Below, piece by piece: positions 44,480 to 54,093 of a DNA stretch of 64,000 nt. Location of the stretch: positions 1-64,000 of the forward strand of contig JABCTC010000016.1 of NCBI GenBank assembly GCA_018238545.1. The letters run 5' to 3'. Source of the DNA: Candidatus Heimdallarchaeota archaeon (lineage in GTDB: Archaea > Asgardarchaeota > Heimdallarchaeia > Heimdallarchaeales > Heimdallarchaeaceae). The notes beneath the pieces are model-generated. The model was not told the origin of the DNA. It worked only from the letters and a program-made list of their open reading frames with translations, and made no database searches. Position numbers and translations under genes: made by a program. Every line of letters begins with the position of its first letter. Within the stretch, counting starts at the first letter, position 1.

Positions 44480-45472
44480 CTAGAAAATCCCATAAAATAG
44501 TAGATTGTCTCTAATTTCGGATTCAGCAAATCCTGCACTTACTCCAACAATTATTCTGATAACATCCATTACTTCTGCAAGTTTTAATTCAAAGAATCCT
44601 ATTAAAGCATCTGTTTCAAATACAGTTCCAAATCTAAAGGTCTTTTTCCAATATTTTAGCAAGTATTTCTCAACAGCAAATTCGAGGTCATGCAAAGGAA
44701 TATCTTTTGCATTAATGTATCTTGAAAAAACAGCCTTATACGGTTGATAATTATACTTTGAAAGTACTTCCGAAACACTAGTAGATTTCAGAGCTTTAGC
44801 TATAAACTTATTTGGCAGGATGTATCTATATGCAGGTATTCCCAAAGTTATACATCTAGAAAGAGCTAGGATGTTTTTCATGTTAACATATGTTTCATAT
44901 TTGTGAGAAACTTTTGGAAGTGTAGTATAGATATATTGATCTATTGCAGACTCTATAGGAGTGAAGCGTTCAGTTTCTTCAAATTCAATGTAAGCTTCCC
45001 GTAATTGCTTTTGAAGATTTGAATCTTTTTGAGATGAGATAATTTTAGTTATGGGCATCAAAAGTAGTTTAGTATAATAATCTATGGTGTAGCCAGCTAC
45101 AGGTACAATACGGGTCATAATATCATCATGTTTCATTCCTACATGAATGCCTTGTAATATTATTCGTAAATTTTCTGCGTTGTATCTTTCACTAAACAGT
45201 CTAATTTTCTTCTTAACTGAAGATGATGTTTGATTATAAAACTTAACTAATAGTTCAGCGAAATTTGTTTTTAGTTTCCTTGCAACATCTTCAAGTTGTG
45301 TTTCGAAGTTAAGATGTCCTATTATGGAATCATATCTTGTTTGGGTAAATGCTGCTCTTAGTTCCTTAAGATTTTTGGAGGATAATAAAAGACTCAATTG
45401 GGACTTTGTAAGTACATTCCCAACTATCCCATGAGCCCTGCCTAGTAGATAACTTATATCACCGAACGACAT
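44480..45472 (-). CDS. A/V-type ATP synthase subunit C
   Basis: The 330-residue, almost entirely helical protein has the subunit C/d pattern, including GRAHGIVGNVLTKSQLSLLL at the start and the repeated ENLRIILQGIH and NMKNILALSRCI segments. The funnel-shaped C subunit links the rotor stalk to the K ring. It lies one base after the subunit I gene in the same direction, so the two are cotranscribed. Confidence 0.88.
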   Translation of the reverse strand: MSFGDISYLLGRAHGIVGNVLTKSQLSLLLSSKNLKELRAAFTQTRYDSIIGHLNFETQLEDVARKLKTNFAELLVKFYNQTSSSVKKKIRLFSERYNAENLRIILQGIHVGMKHDDIMTRIVPVAGYTIDYYTKLLLMPITKIISSQKDSNLQKQLREAYIEFEETERFTPIESAIDQYIYTTLPKVSHKYETYVNMKNILALSRCITLGIPAYRYILPNKFIAKALKSTSVSEVLSKYNYQPYKAVFSRYINAKDIPLHDLEFAVEKYLLKYWKKTFRFGTVFETDALIGFFELKLAEVMDVIRIIVGVSAGFAESEIRDNLLFYGIF

Positions 45473-45473
45473 T

Positions 45474-48400
45474 TCAACTACCTTTTGCTGGTACTAATTC
45501 GATAAAGGATAGATTTTCTTTAAGAGGGGTGTAAATTTTGCCATCACCGACATAGAATTTTGAGAAAAATTCTACCCAATGAAGCCTTAAAGTATTCAAG
45601 AAGGACAATAAACCTTCGATAGGCACAATTATGAATAGGCCCATTGCTATTCCAACAACCCACCATAGCCAAGATTGAGCTAGTGGTGCCACTAATACTA
45701 CTGGTGTTAATGCTTCAAGAGGAAAACCAAGGGTCATAATTACAGAAGAGACAGTTATCATATTGTCTATTCCTGTAAGAGTAAATGGTAACGCGCTTAA
45801 AATTGCATGAACTAGAAGCAATGCCATGATTCGGCTGAAGGATAAGGTATTGGAAACAAGAGCAATTATATGATCAACTGCATCCATAATACCATCTGAC
45901 TTTGCGTGAATATATTCAAGAACAAACAATACAGGAACCAAGCCTACCAGAAAGATAGCCCAAGAGGGGAACAAAGGCAATGTCCAATGATCTACATTTA
46001 AGATTATTGCAACGAAATGAGATTGAACACCATCTGCCATGATATTATATAGCATTGCAAATATTCCAATGTATACTATTGAAAGTGTTAATGGAGCACC
46101 CCATGAGGCAAAACCATGCCCATACTTAATGTTTTGATAGATTTTCAACCATATTCCGATTTGAATGATAAGGAAACCAAGAAGTAAAGCGACAACAAGA
46201 AGCAATTTAGTTTCATGTAATGGATTAACTAAAGGTATCCAGTTAATGCTAATACTGTGAAAAAGATGAGGTAAGAATTCTTCATCACCCAATAAAGATC
46301 CAAACAATATTCCAAAGAATGCTGCTGCTGAGCCACAGAAAATTAATAACTCGCTACCGGAATATAGATACCCTGATATTGATTCACTAGGTTGAATCTT
46401 CTTCCTTCGTTTTCTAATAGCAAGAAATGCACCTATTAAAGCAAGCATTATACCATGTCCTAAATCAGCAAACATGACACCGAAAAGTAAAGGAAAAGTG
46501 AATTTCATGACATTGTAGGGGTCAACCTCATGAGGATTTGGTTGACCTATTCCCCCAATAATTCCTCCAATAGCACCAAATAATTTACCTCTTTTTGTAA
46601 TAGATGGATTTGGAAGAGGTACCTTGTCTGTAATAGTTATATTAATCTTAAAATTCAATTCTTTTTCTTTTTCAAATAGGGGTTCCATGGCAAAACTTGG
46701 AATCCAGCCCCATAAAATCACTTTACCTTCAGAAACTTGACAGATTTCTTCTGTAGTAATCCTATCCAATTCTACAGAGATTAGTTCTTCAACTGCAGCT
46801 ATTCTATCATTGGTTTCTTTAGTAAGTTCGGTTAATCTATTTTCCAATTGCTCAATATTCAGAGTGAGTTCATTCTTTTTGTTTTCGAGTGAATCTTCTT
46901 GCTGAAGTAATTCTATATCATATTCGATTGGTTGAAAAGTATATTCATTCAATACTCTGGAGATTGCTGTCTTATATTCCTTTAGCGCCAAAATAAACAA
47001 ATTCTTCTCGCTCTTTTTTGAACCTAAAGACTCTGTTGCCCAGAACATTATATTGCTATTTGTAACTTCATTTAAAAAGAACTTAACCGCTTTGAGATGG
47101 TTCTTTGGAATTGAACCCAAGAATGTAACTGTTTGAGAACCTCCTTCAGATAACATGAATTCCATACCTTCACCCTTCATCACTTCTATTGTAGGGAGAA
47201 ATAATTCAAGCTGATTTATTTCTTTTTTCAATTGATTGTATTCTGTGAAGGTTGTTTCAACTTCTTTCTCGTAATTATTAAGAAAGTTCTCTATAAATGC
47301 TTTAGAATGAGCTAAATCGTCAACAATTTGGAATTGTTCACAAGAATTTTCATCTGATTTCTTTAGATTTAACATCTCTCTGATTTTCTTTACTCTTGCA
47401 TGATATTGTGTAAATTCTATACGTCTCTTGGTAATAGAATCAATTGTAATAGTGTCCAAAGAACCAATCTTTACTGGATGAATTGAATTCAAAGAACGAA
47501 TAAATGAGATAAGCTGACGGGTGTATTTACTTTTAGTCACCATTTTTACAAAAGAAGCTTTTTTCGGGAAAAATGGTCCACCTTCAGGTTCAACTCCCCT
47601 ATGAGACAAGCTTGGTACATGTTTCTCCTTTTCTTTTTGAATCATTTCAGGTTTTGCTATTTTCAGCTCATCATCCTCTTTCTTTGTTTTCTTATATGAA
47701 AATGGAACATCATCAAGTACAGAAAATTTAGGCTGAATCTTCAGTGATTCTATGTCATTTACAAAAGTTTCGTAATTTTTATTCGTTACCCATCCCCAGA
47801 TTGTAAACATTTCTTCATCTGTTCGACCTTTTTCTTCTATTGTTTGAAGAATGATTTCGGTTTTTATTGAATCAATGTAGAAAACAATTGTCTTGGTTAG
47901 GTCTACTAAGTATCCTTCTAATTTTTGTTCTATTTTTTCCAATTCAGAATTTATCATGGAATATAGATCACTTACTGTTGTCGAAGATGTATAATCTTCA
48001 ATAGTTTTGAGTGACGATAAGTCTAAATTTGTAGGTTCAAAATGATTTTGTTCAAGAAGTTCTTCTACATTTTCTTTTAAGTCCATTAAGGAAATACAGA
48101 TTATTGTTTTGGTTTTCCTTCCTTCAGTTGCGACACTCCATAAAAATATCTTTCCACCAGTAATTTCATTTAAATAAAAACGAATTAGTTCTTCATAGGA
48201 TGAAGGAATTTCACCGTAAATAGTAAATGTTTTGGAATTGGAAGATAGAAGATCAATTGTAAATTTATCTTTCTCAATTTGACGTTTGAATTTGTTTAAA
48301 CCTGCAAGGATACGCTCTTCCTTCTTTAATTGCTTATGTTTGGTAACTTGAATTGATATTGCTTCTTCATGTTGGTCAATAAACGATTCTATTTCACTTT

Positions 48401-48671
48401 GCAGTGTTGAAACGTCTAAGATTTTCTCAAAAGAGTATTTCTCTTCTGCTGCAAAATCATCAAAAGGTATTTTGATTAAATTCCCTATCTTCACCAAGCG
48501 AAAGAAACAATTTTCAAGTTTATCCTTCGTTTCTTGTATTCTTGCTTGCTCTTTTGGACTTTGAGGATCTACTATAATCTGGTCATAGTAATCTAAAGTA
48601 ACAATTTTTCTAAGTAAGTTTAAGGTATTGTCCTTTGGAACCTGTATTTTAGATAAAACGACTTTTGCCAT
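45474..48671 (-). CDS. A/V-type ATP synthase subunit I with duplicated cytosolic arm
   Basis: The 1065-residue protein is far longer than the usual 600-700. Its membrane half (about 705-1065) has the normal helices, with NTLSFSRIMALLLVHAIL carrying the conserved Arg that works with the ring Glu. The cytosolic half appears twice, at about 1-335 and 375-705. Both copies contain a conserved alpha/beta block (FLNEVTNSNIMFWAT against YLNEITGGKIFLWSV) and a second block (ILWGWIP against TIWGWVT) near their ends. It is the first gene of I-C. The duplication may change the peripheral stalk contacts. Confidence 0.9.
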   Translation of the reverse strand: MAKVVLSKIQVPKDNTLNLLRKIVTLDYYDQIIVDPQSPKEQARIQETKDKLENCFFRLVKIGNLIKIPFDDFAAEEKYSFEKILDVSTLQSEIESFIDQHEEAISIQVTKHKQLKKEERILAGLNKFKRQIEKDKFTIDLLSSNSKTFTIYGEIPSSYEELIRFYLNEITGGKIFLWSVATEGRKTKTIICISLMDLKENVEELLEQNHFEPTNLDLSSLKTIEDYTSSTTVSDLYSMINSELEKIEQKLEGYLVDLTKTIVFYIDSIKTEIILQTIEEKGRTDEEMFTIWGWVTNKNYETFVNDIESLKIQPKFSVLDDVPFSYKKTKKEDDELKIAKPEMIQKEKEKHVPSLSHRGVEPEGGPFFPKKASFVKMVTKSKYTRQLISFIRSLNSIHPVKIGSLDTITIDSITKRRIEFTQYHARVKKIREMLNLKKSDENSCEQFQIVDDLAHSKAFIENFLNNYEKEVETTFTEYNQLKKEINQLELFLPTIEVMKGEGMEFMLSEGGSQTVTFLGSIPKNHLKAVKFFLNEVTNSNIMFWATESLGSKKSEKNLFILALKEYKTAISRVLNEYTFQPIEYDIELLQQEDSLENKKNELTLNIEQLENRLTELTKETNDRIAAVEELISVELDRITTEEICQVSEGKVILWGWIPSFAMEPLFEKEKELNFKINITITDKVPLPNPSITKRGKLFGAIGGIIGGIGQPNPHEVDPYNVMKFTFPLLFGVMFADLGHGIMLALIGAFLAIRKRRKKIQPSESISGYLYSGSELLIFCGSAAAFFGILFGSLLGDEEFLPHLFHSISINWIPLVNPLHETKLLLVVALLLGFLIIQIGIWLKIYQNIKYGHGFASWGAPLTLSIVYIGIFAMLYNIMADGVQSHFVAIILNVDHWTLPLFPSWAIFLVGLVPVLFVLEYIHAKSDGIMDAVDHIIALVSNTLSFSRIMALLLVHAILSALPFTLTGIDNMITVSSVIMTLGFPLEALTPVVLVAPLAQSWLWWVVGIAMGLFIIVPIEGLLSFLNTLRLHWVEFFSKFYVGDGKIYTPLKENLSFIELVPAKGS

Positions 48672-48864
48672 CTATTTGCACCAATAGCTACTATAATCAC
48701 GAATAGAGAATTTTCACGGATTTTAAAATGTTCCTCTGTGGCAGAAGAAATCAGAAATAGTATCTCTCTAAAGAAAGAGTAATATTAGTTCACATAACAC
48801 GTTAACTATTATAAAATGGAAGTTAGGAAAAGAAAAAAAAGGAAAAAAAAGCATTTTAGGTATG

Positions 48865-50664
48865 TTAATTTTTATATTTCTTGAAAGCTATCATGGCGGC
48901 TAATCCTAGAAAGGATAAGAAGACTAAACCAGCGATACTGGTCTCGGTTGGGATTTCAAACTCTATTTCGAATCCAGCGTCTTCAACAAGAGATCGTGCA
49001 ACATCTAAATCGTAGGTGTATGGTTCAAGTGTATCGTCATAACCAACGACTGAATCAGGCACGGAAGTTGTAGCTGGTGCACCAAGACCATTCAAAATCT
49101 CGTCAACAATGATGTCACGAGGAGTTGCATGACTGATTGCTTGTCTAATGAATTTAGCTGCTTCAGCAGTTCCTACTGGAGTTAGTTCTCCGGTTCCAAG
49201 GATTGGATGTTTCATATTAACTGACATTTCTTGGTGTGAAGGATCCTTAACTAAAACACCTTCAATACCTGTAACACCTTCAAAATCAGATAGGTCTGGG
49301 AAGTATTGTGCATCCATAATGTCAATCTCACCTGACATTAACGAAGCAACAGCACTATCTTTACCAGAAATGAAAGTAAGATAGAAGTGTTCCAGAGTTA
49401 ATGGTGTTCCATGCCAATATGGATTAGGTATGCAATGTGCAATGCTTAGAATTGGATCATAGTCTGCTAACATCATAGGACCACAAGACATGACTAGAGC
49501 GTCACCTACATTTGCTCCTGGGTCTAATGGAACTTCGTTGAATATATCATAACCATGTGCACTGATTGCTGCTTCAACTTTTGTTTTTTGAATAAGAGGG
49601 TTGTACATGAGACTTTCAGCTAAATTGAAAACACCAGTTAATTCGAAGAGAAGTTCTCCACCGGCTACATCAGGACCAACAACTGATATTGAATCATTTG
49701 ATGCAAACCAGTATGTGTAAGTTCCATATGAACCAGAACCAACTGCAGGAGTCATATGCAATTCATAGCTGTATTCAACATCTGAAGGTAAGACAGAATC
49801 ACCATTACTAAATTTAGCATTAGGATCTAATGATAGCGAGATGTTAATTTTGTCGTTGATAATCTCGGAAACAGTCCAACTACTACCTATTTCAGGCTCC
49901 CATCCGTGTGTAACTGGGGCGCGTTTAGCAGGAGAACCGTATACACCTTGCATCCATTGTAAATCATAATATGATGAAAGTACATAGTAATTGGGTTCTT
50001 TGAGATCTGCTGGTACAGCGTATTTGATGATATGATCTGCTGGGTCATCCCAGTTTTCTACACGTTGGTTAGAACTTGCTATTAACAAATCATCAATTCC
50101 GGTTAAACCTTCTTTGAAACCAAAGAGAGATCTTGGATAGACAAGGGCTATTCCTGGAACGTCTTCATAGATTATGCTTTGTAGTTGATATCCTAACTCA
50201 GCACGAGCTGTGGGATCAACTTCTACCATAAATTCATCTAAAAGATTATCATATACATGATTGCTATATTGATAGTGATTATCTCCATAAGGGGTAATAG
50301 CAGATGTTTCATACAAGGATTGCAAATTCAGGTCTAAATCCCATGACCAACCTACGAACAGAATATCGTATCCACCTTCTGCATAAGTTGGAATGTAATC
50401 AAAATCTATCAAAGGATAATCCCATGTTCTTGGGGCAATGTTTCCCCATCCTGTAGATTCATGGAAGGATATACCAATACCAATTTTTGGTAGGGTTTGT
50501 TCCATTAACAGTGACCATTGATTACGTGCAGGGCTAGTATTTGGAGAAAGAAGGTTTATTGAAAATGCTGTCCTAATTTCTGTATCAGCCGATGTAGGTA
50601 TTATCAATGGTGACATACAAAATAGCACCAGTAGTGCTACACCAATAAAGGGTTTTTTATTCAT
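48865..50664 (-). CDS. family 5 solute-binding protein, circularly permuted, membrane-anchored
   Basis: The 599-residue protein has a signal peptide (about 1-26) and a C-terminal hydrophobic anchor (SIAGLVFLSFLGLAAMIAF) with KKYKN. The body is a peptide/nickel-type binding protein, but the segments are in unusual order. The part that normally ends such proteins (LPKIGIGISF, DILFVGWSWDLD, YEDVPGIALVY) comes first at about 30-190. The normal N-terminal lobe (WTVSEIINDKINISLSLDPN, FSNGDSVLPSDVEYSY) follows from about 255. The segment with RQAISHATPRDIIVDEILNG and DLDVARSLVEDAGF comes last. No permease genes are adjacent. The ligand is unknown. Confidence 0.82.
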   Translation of the reverse strand: MNKKPFIGVALLVLFCMSPLIIPTSADTEIRTAFSINLLSPNTSPARNQWSLLMEQTLPKIGIGISFHESTGWGNIAPRTWDYPLIDFDYIPTYAEGGYDILFVGWSWDLDLNLQSLYETSAITPYGDNHYQYSNHVYDNLLDEFMVEVDPTARAELGYQLQSIIYEDVPGIALVYPRSLFGFKEGLTGIDDLLIASSNQRVENWDDPADHIIKYAVPADLKEPNYYVLSSYYDLQWMQGVYGSPAKRAPVTHGWEPEIGSSWTVSEIINDKINISLSLDPNAKFSNGDSVLPSDVEYSYELHMTPAVGSGSYGTYTYWFASNDSISVVGPDVAGGELLFELTGVFNLAESLMYNPLIQKTKVEAAISAHGYDIFNEVPLDPGANVGDALVMSCGPMMLADYDPILSIAHCIPNPYWHGTPLTLEHFYLTFISGKDSAVASLMSGEIDIMDAQYFPDLSDFEGVTGIEGVLVKDPSHQEMSVNMKHPILGTGELTPVGTAEAAKFIRQAISHATPRDIIVDEILNGLGAPATTSVPDSVVGYDDTLEPYTYDLDVARSLVEDAGFEIEFEIPTETSIAGLVFLSFLGLAAMIAFKKYKN

Positions 50665-51028
50665 TTTTGTTTTCCACCTTTTAATTTTTCCACCGAAGGC
50701 GTAAACCTTTCAGTAGATTAACCACACGTCACATTAGGCACTTATTAACGTTTTACCGTTATTTTAATAATTAGATTATCAGTGTTTTAATTATTGAAAT
50801 GCATTGATAGCAGGAAAATGAGGAGTTGGGAAGCATAAGGAGCATTTCACAAAAAAAGGAGCTCAGTTTAATCATTAGAAAGAAGCATTCTCACAGATTA
50901 AGACTGTGTTCTCTATTAGAGATAAGAGTGTTGTTTGACACGAGAAAGTTGGAAACGCAGAATTTTTATTAGATTAATATGTTATTAATTATAACAAGCA
51001 TTCTGCAAAGTGGATGACGGGGATAATT
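50665..51028. other. 364-bp intergenic region
   Basis: No convincing ORF is seen. The left part includes TTATTTTAATAATTAG, a candidate minus-strand promoter for the binding-protein gene. The right part has AATTTTTATTAG at about 50961, a candidate TATA region for the leucine-rich-repeat gene. Small hairpins such as CACAG...CTGTG near 50892-50908 may be incidental. Confidence 0.4.
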
Positions 51029-51865
51029 ATGAAGATTGAGTTTATACTTCAAAGCGAGGGACAAGAATATAGCTTTGAGGTAGAATCAAACGTTGAGGAA
51101 CTTAATCTTGCGTGTTTATCCATAAACAAAATTAATCTAGAATCGTTAGAATATTGTAATAACATCAAGAAAATAGATCTTAGTAATAATAATTTATCTA
51201 GTATTGATTTACTACCTGTAGTCAACTGCAAGAAATTTAAAAGCCTAGACTTGAGCAATAATCGGCTCTTATCTATAAACCTTAGTCCTTTGAAATACTG
51301 TAAAGAATTAGAGGTAATAAATCTCCAAAATAACTTCTTAGAAAGTTTGAATCTCAAACCGCTTTATAAAAATGTTAAAATAAAAATCATAAATATGGAT
51401 AATAATCTTCTTAGAGAAGTAAACTTCAGAAAAGAAACAGAGTGGAAAGCCATAGAAGAAATTCGTCTATTCAGTAATGAAATTGAAAAGATAGATTTTA
51501 AATTTCTTGAAAAAAGCAAGAATCTTCGAGAGCTAGATTTAGGTGACAATAAGCTTAGGAAAGTAAAACTTGATCCGCTTTCCAGAGACAATAAGCTTTC
51601 AGCAATTTCATTAGAAAGAAATCTCCTAAAGAATATAGATTTAAGGGGGATGGGAGAGAAGAAGAAATATGTTTTGTGCACAGACCCGAATGTGGAAATT
51701 CAAAGCATGTCAGAAATTAAATCAAAAAACAAACCTACCATAGTATACTCTAAGGGGAGTTTCTATTCAGAAGAACAAGAAAAGAGGCTGGATGAGTTTT
51801 TCAAAGAAGAGAAAAGAGAGAGAAAAGAAAGTAGAAAAGCACTTCTTAAGAGGAATTCCATCTAG
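51029..51865 (+). CDS. leucine-rich repeat protein
   Basis: The roughly 278-residue protein consists of about seven leucine-rich repeats of roughly 23 residues, with the LxxLxLSxNxLxxI pattern clearest in NIKKIDLSNNNLSSIDL and KSLDLSNNRLLSINL. A highly charged Lys/Glu-rich tail follows. No signal peptide or membrane segment is present, so it is probably a cytosolic binding protein. ATG 51029 follows a GGGG stretch and fits better than ATG 51014. The actin gene follows on the same strand after 260 bp. Confidence 0.85.
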   Translation: MKIEFILQSEGQEYSFEVESNVEELNLACLSINKINLESLEYCNNIKKIDLSNNNLSSIDLLPVVNCKKFKSLDLSNNRLLSINLSPLKYCKELEVINLQNNFLESLNLKPLYKNVKIKIINMDNNLLREVNFRKETEWKAIEEIRLFSNEIEKIDFKFLEKSKNLRELDLGDNKLRKVKLDPLSRDNKLSAISLERNLLKNIDLRGMGEKKKYVLCTDPNVEIQSMSEIKSKNKPTIVYSKGSFYSEEQEKRLDEFFKEEKRERKESRKALLKRNSI

Positions 51866-51997
51866 AACAAACTAGAGTCGTATTAACATTGAATCTAGCA
51901 AATATTTTCGATTATTTCTCTCAGAATTTAATTTAAATTTTTTTTTCTAGATAGTTGTGTAAAAAAAAGGCGAGTAGACCAAGAGTCTTATGATGGG

Positions 51998-52006
51998 CTT
52001 ATAAAA
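51998..52006 (+). promoter_or_regulatory. TATA box for actin gene
   Basis: CTTATAAAA, in the 260-bp region before the actin gene, predicts a transcript with a leader of about 95 bases. Confidence 0.4.
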
Positions 52007-52125
52007 GCTACGTTAGTAATAGTAGTGTACGTGGCTAATACTATCAAAACACTTAATAAAAAAAACATGTGTAGTGAATCCATAAGACCACAATTAATAT
52101 TAACTAAATAAAAAGGTGACAAAAT

Positions 52126-53262
52126 TTGGAAGAGATGATACAAAACAAACCGCTTGTTATCGATAATGGTACGGGCTTTACCAAAAACGGTTTTGCTGGA
52201 GAAGATCAACCTAGAAGCGTTTTTCCAACGATCATTGGTTATCCTAAATATCAGATAATCATGACCGATGTAGAACATTACGTTCGCGAATATTACATAG
52301 GCGAAGAAGCTATCAACCTACGAGGTGTTTTGAAGCTTGTTTATCCTGTTGAGCATGGACAAGTTCAAGATTGGGATGCTATGGAACGCATTTGGCATTA
52401 TACTTTCTATAATGACTTACGTGTTAATCCTAATGAACATCCTATTCTGTTAACTGAACCTCCTTTGAATAAAAATCAAAACAAAGAGAAAATGGCAGAA
52501 TTAATGTTTGATACATTCAATGTACCTGCAATGTATATCTCAATGCAGGCTATTCTATCCCTATACGCATCAGGTCGTACAACTGGTATAGTTGTAGACT
52601 CTGGTGATGGTGTTACACACATTGTTCCTGTCTATGAAGGTTTCGCAATTGCTCACGCCATTCATCGTTCTGATATCGGTGGTCGTGATGTAACTGACTA
52701 TTTGAGAAGATTACTCCGACAACGTGGATATTCACTTTCTAGCAGTGCTGAGAGAGAAATTGTCCGTGACATTAAAGAACGTCTTTGCTATGTAGCTTTA
52801 GATCCTGAAAAAGAATTGAAGCTAGCTGAGAAAGTTTCTGGAATGGAAAAGACATACACTCTACCTGATGGTGAAACATTAACCATTGGTGCTGAGAGAT
52901 TCATGGCCCCTGAATTGTTCTTCAATCCTGGAGCTATTGGTTCTGAAGAGAATGCATTAGATGAATTAATTTACAGATCCATTCAAAACTGTGATGTCGA
53001 TCTTCGAAGAGATCTATACGCCAATATCGTATTATCAGGCGGATCTACAATGTTCCCAGGTCTAAAAGAACGTCTCCACAAGGAGCTTACTGAATTAGTA
53101 CCTGAAACAATGGAAGTAAAAATCATTGCCCCCCCTGAAAGAAGATATTCTGTTTGGATTGGTGGAAGTATCTTAAGTTCCCTTAAGACATTCGCAAAAC
53201 TGTGGGTTACCAAGAAAGAATACAAAGAAATTGGTGTTACCGCAGTTTACCGCTGTATCTAA
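52126..53262 (+). CDS. actin homologue (Asgard actin)
   Basis: The 378-residue protein aligns with eukaryotic actin over its length. The phosphate 1 loop is [16 protein letters not shown], followed by [10 protein letters not shown], the phosphate 2 loop [20 protein letters not shown], the adenosine motif [16 protein letters not shown], and [10 protein letters not shown] near the end. It ends YRCI where actin has HRKCF. The AAGGTGA ribosome site at 52113-52119 fits the TTG at 52126; ATG 52135 is possible. It is expected to bind ATP and form filaments. No profilin or gelsolin-type gene is visible nearby. Confidence 0.95.
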   Translation: MEEMIQNKPLVIDNGTGFTKNGFAGEDQPRSVFPTIIGYPKYQIIMTDVEHYVREYYIGEEAINLRGVLKLVYPVEHGQVQDWDAMERIWHYTFYNDLRVNPNEHPILLTEPPLNKNQNKEKMAELMFDTFNVPAMYISMQAILSLYASGRTTGIVVDSGDGVTHIVPVYEGFAIAHAIHRSDIGGRDVTDYLRRLLRQRGYSLSSSAEREIVRDIKERLCYVALDPEKELKLAEKVSGMEKTYTLPDGETLTIGAERFMAPELFFNPGAIGSEENALDELIYRSIQNCDVDLRRDLYANIVLSGGSTMFPGLKERLHKELTELVPETMEVKIIAPPERRYSVWIGGSILSSLKTFAKLWVTKKEYKEIGVTAVYRCI

Positions 53263-53406
53263 GACATAATCCCTCTTTTTCCTTCTTTTTCTTTATTATC
53301 TTTAACTTCATGCTGAAAATAGATTCAATCCTTTCCCTTTTATCAAAACATTTATTTTTCATCTTCAAAAGCATTGTTTAGAGATTATTAGATTAGAGGA
53401 TTTAAA

Positions 53407-53748
53407 ATGGCACAACCACAATTGACACCAGAACAACAAGAAAGCCTTCAACGTTACCAACAACTAGCTCAGCAATTAGAGATAATTGGAAGACAAATCC
53501 AGCAATTAGAAATGGAAAAAAGGGATTTAGAGATAGCTAAAAAGGAAACTAAAGAGTTGGATAATTCTGCAGTTATTTATCGTTCAGCAGGTAGGTTATT
53601 ATTTAAAACAAGCCTTGAAGACGTGACTAAATATGTAGCAGAAGAATATGAGAAGGTTGAAGTAAGAATTGCTTCATTGACAAAACGACAGAATAAAATG
53701 GTCGCATCTTTTAAAGAGTTACAAACAGAACTTTCTGGGAGTCAATAA
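53407..53748 (+). CDS. pfdB: prefoldin beta subunit
   Basis: The 113-residue protein is a helical hairpin: N- and C-terminal coiled coils (QQLAQQLEIIGRQIQQLEME and RIASLTKRQNKMVASFKELQ) around the beta insert AVIYRSAGRLLFKTSLEDV. Prefoldin is a hexameric holdase that passes nascent proteins, actin among them, to the group II chaperonin. It heads a run with the next two genes. Confidence 0.93.
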   Translation: MAQPQLTPEQQESLQRYQQLAQQLEIIGRQIQQLEMEKRDLEIAKKETKELDNSAVIYRSAGRLLFKTSLEDVTKYVAEEYEKVEVRIASLTKRQNKMVASFKELQTELSGSQ

Positions 53749-53787
53749 TCCCAGCACAGAGTTTTAAACAAAAAGGGTTGAAAGTTT

Positions 53788-54093
53788 ATGGATTTAGATA
53801 TAACTGATATTGGACTTAAATCTTTGTCCAATGATGAGCTTGAAGAGATAGTAACAATAGTTGACAACAAGTTAGAATTATTTCTTCAAAATCATAAATA
53901 TTGGAAACTCTTAACTGATTTTGGGGTTATTGTAAGTTTATCCCAGGATTCCGACAATGTTCTCACTCTAATCCTAGACTTCGACATATCTGGTGGTTTA
54001 TCTTCTTTACATTTAGATGAACTTCAACAAGAGGTTTATGAATACTCACAAGAGGCGTTAAAGGAGGAATTGCTCTGTCGGAAAAATTCTTAG
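53788..54093 (+). CDS. DUF3194-like protein
   Basis: The 101-residue protein lies between prefoldin beta and a DHH phosphoesterase. In other archaea that position is occupied by a DUF3194 protein. The sequence fits a small alpha/beta domain (NDELEEIVTIVDNKLELFLQ, then LTLILDFDISGGL and a C-terminal helix). Function unknown. Its last 19 bases overlap the start of the DHH gene. Confidence 0.6.
   Translation: MDLDITDIGLKSLSNDELEEIVTIVDNKLELFLQNHKYWKLLTDFGVIVSLSQDSDNVLTLILDFDISGGLSSLHLDELQQEVYEYSQEALKEELLCRKNS

Noticed and set aside
51988..52278. Minus-strand frame upstream of actin
   Set aside because: Antisense to the actin 5' end and to its promoter region; composition not protein-like.
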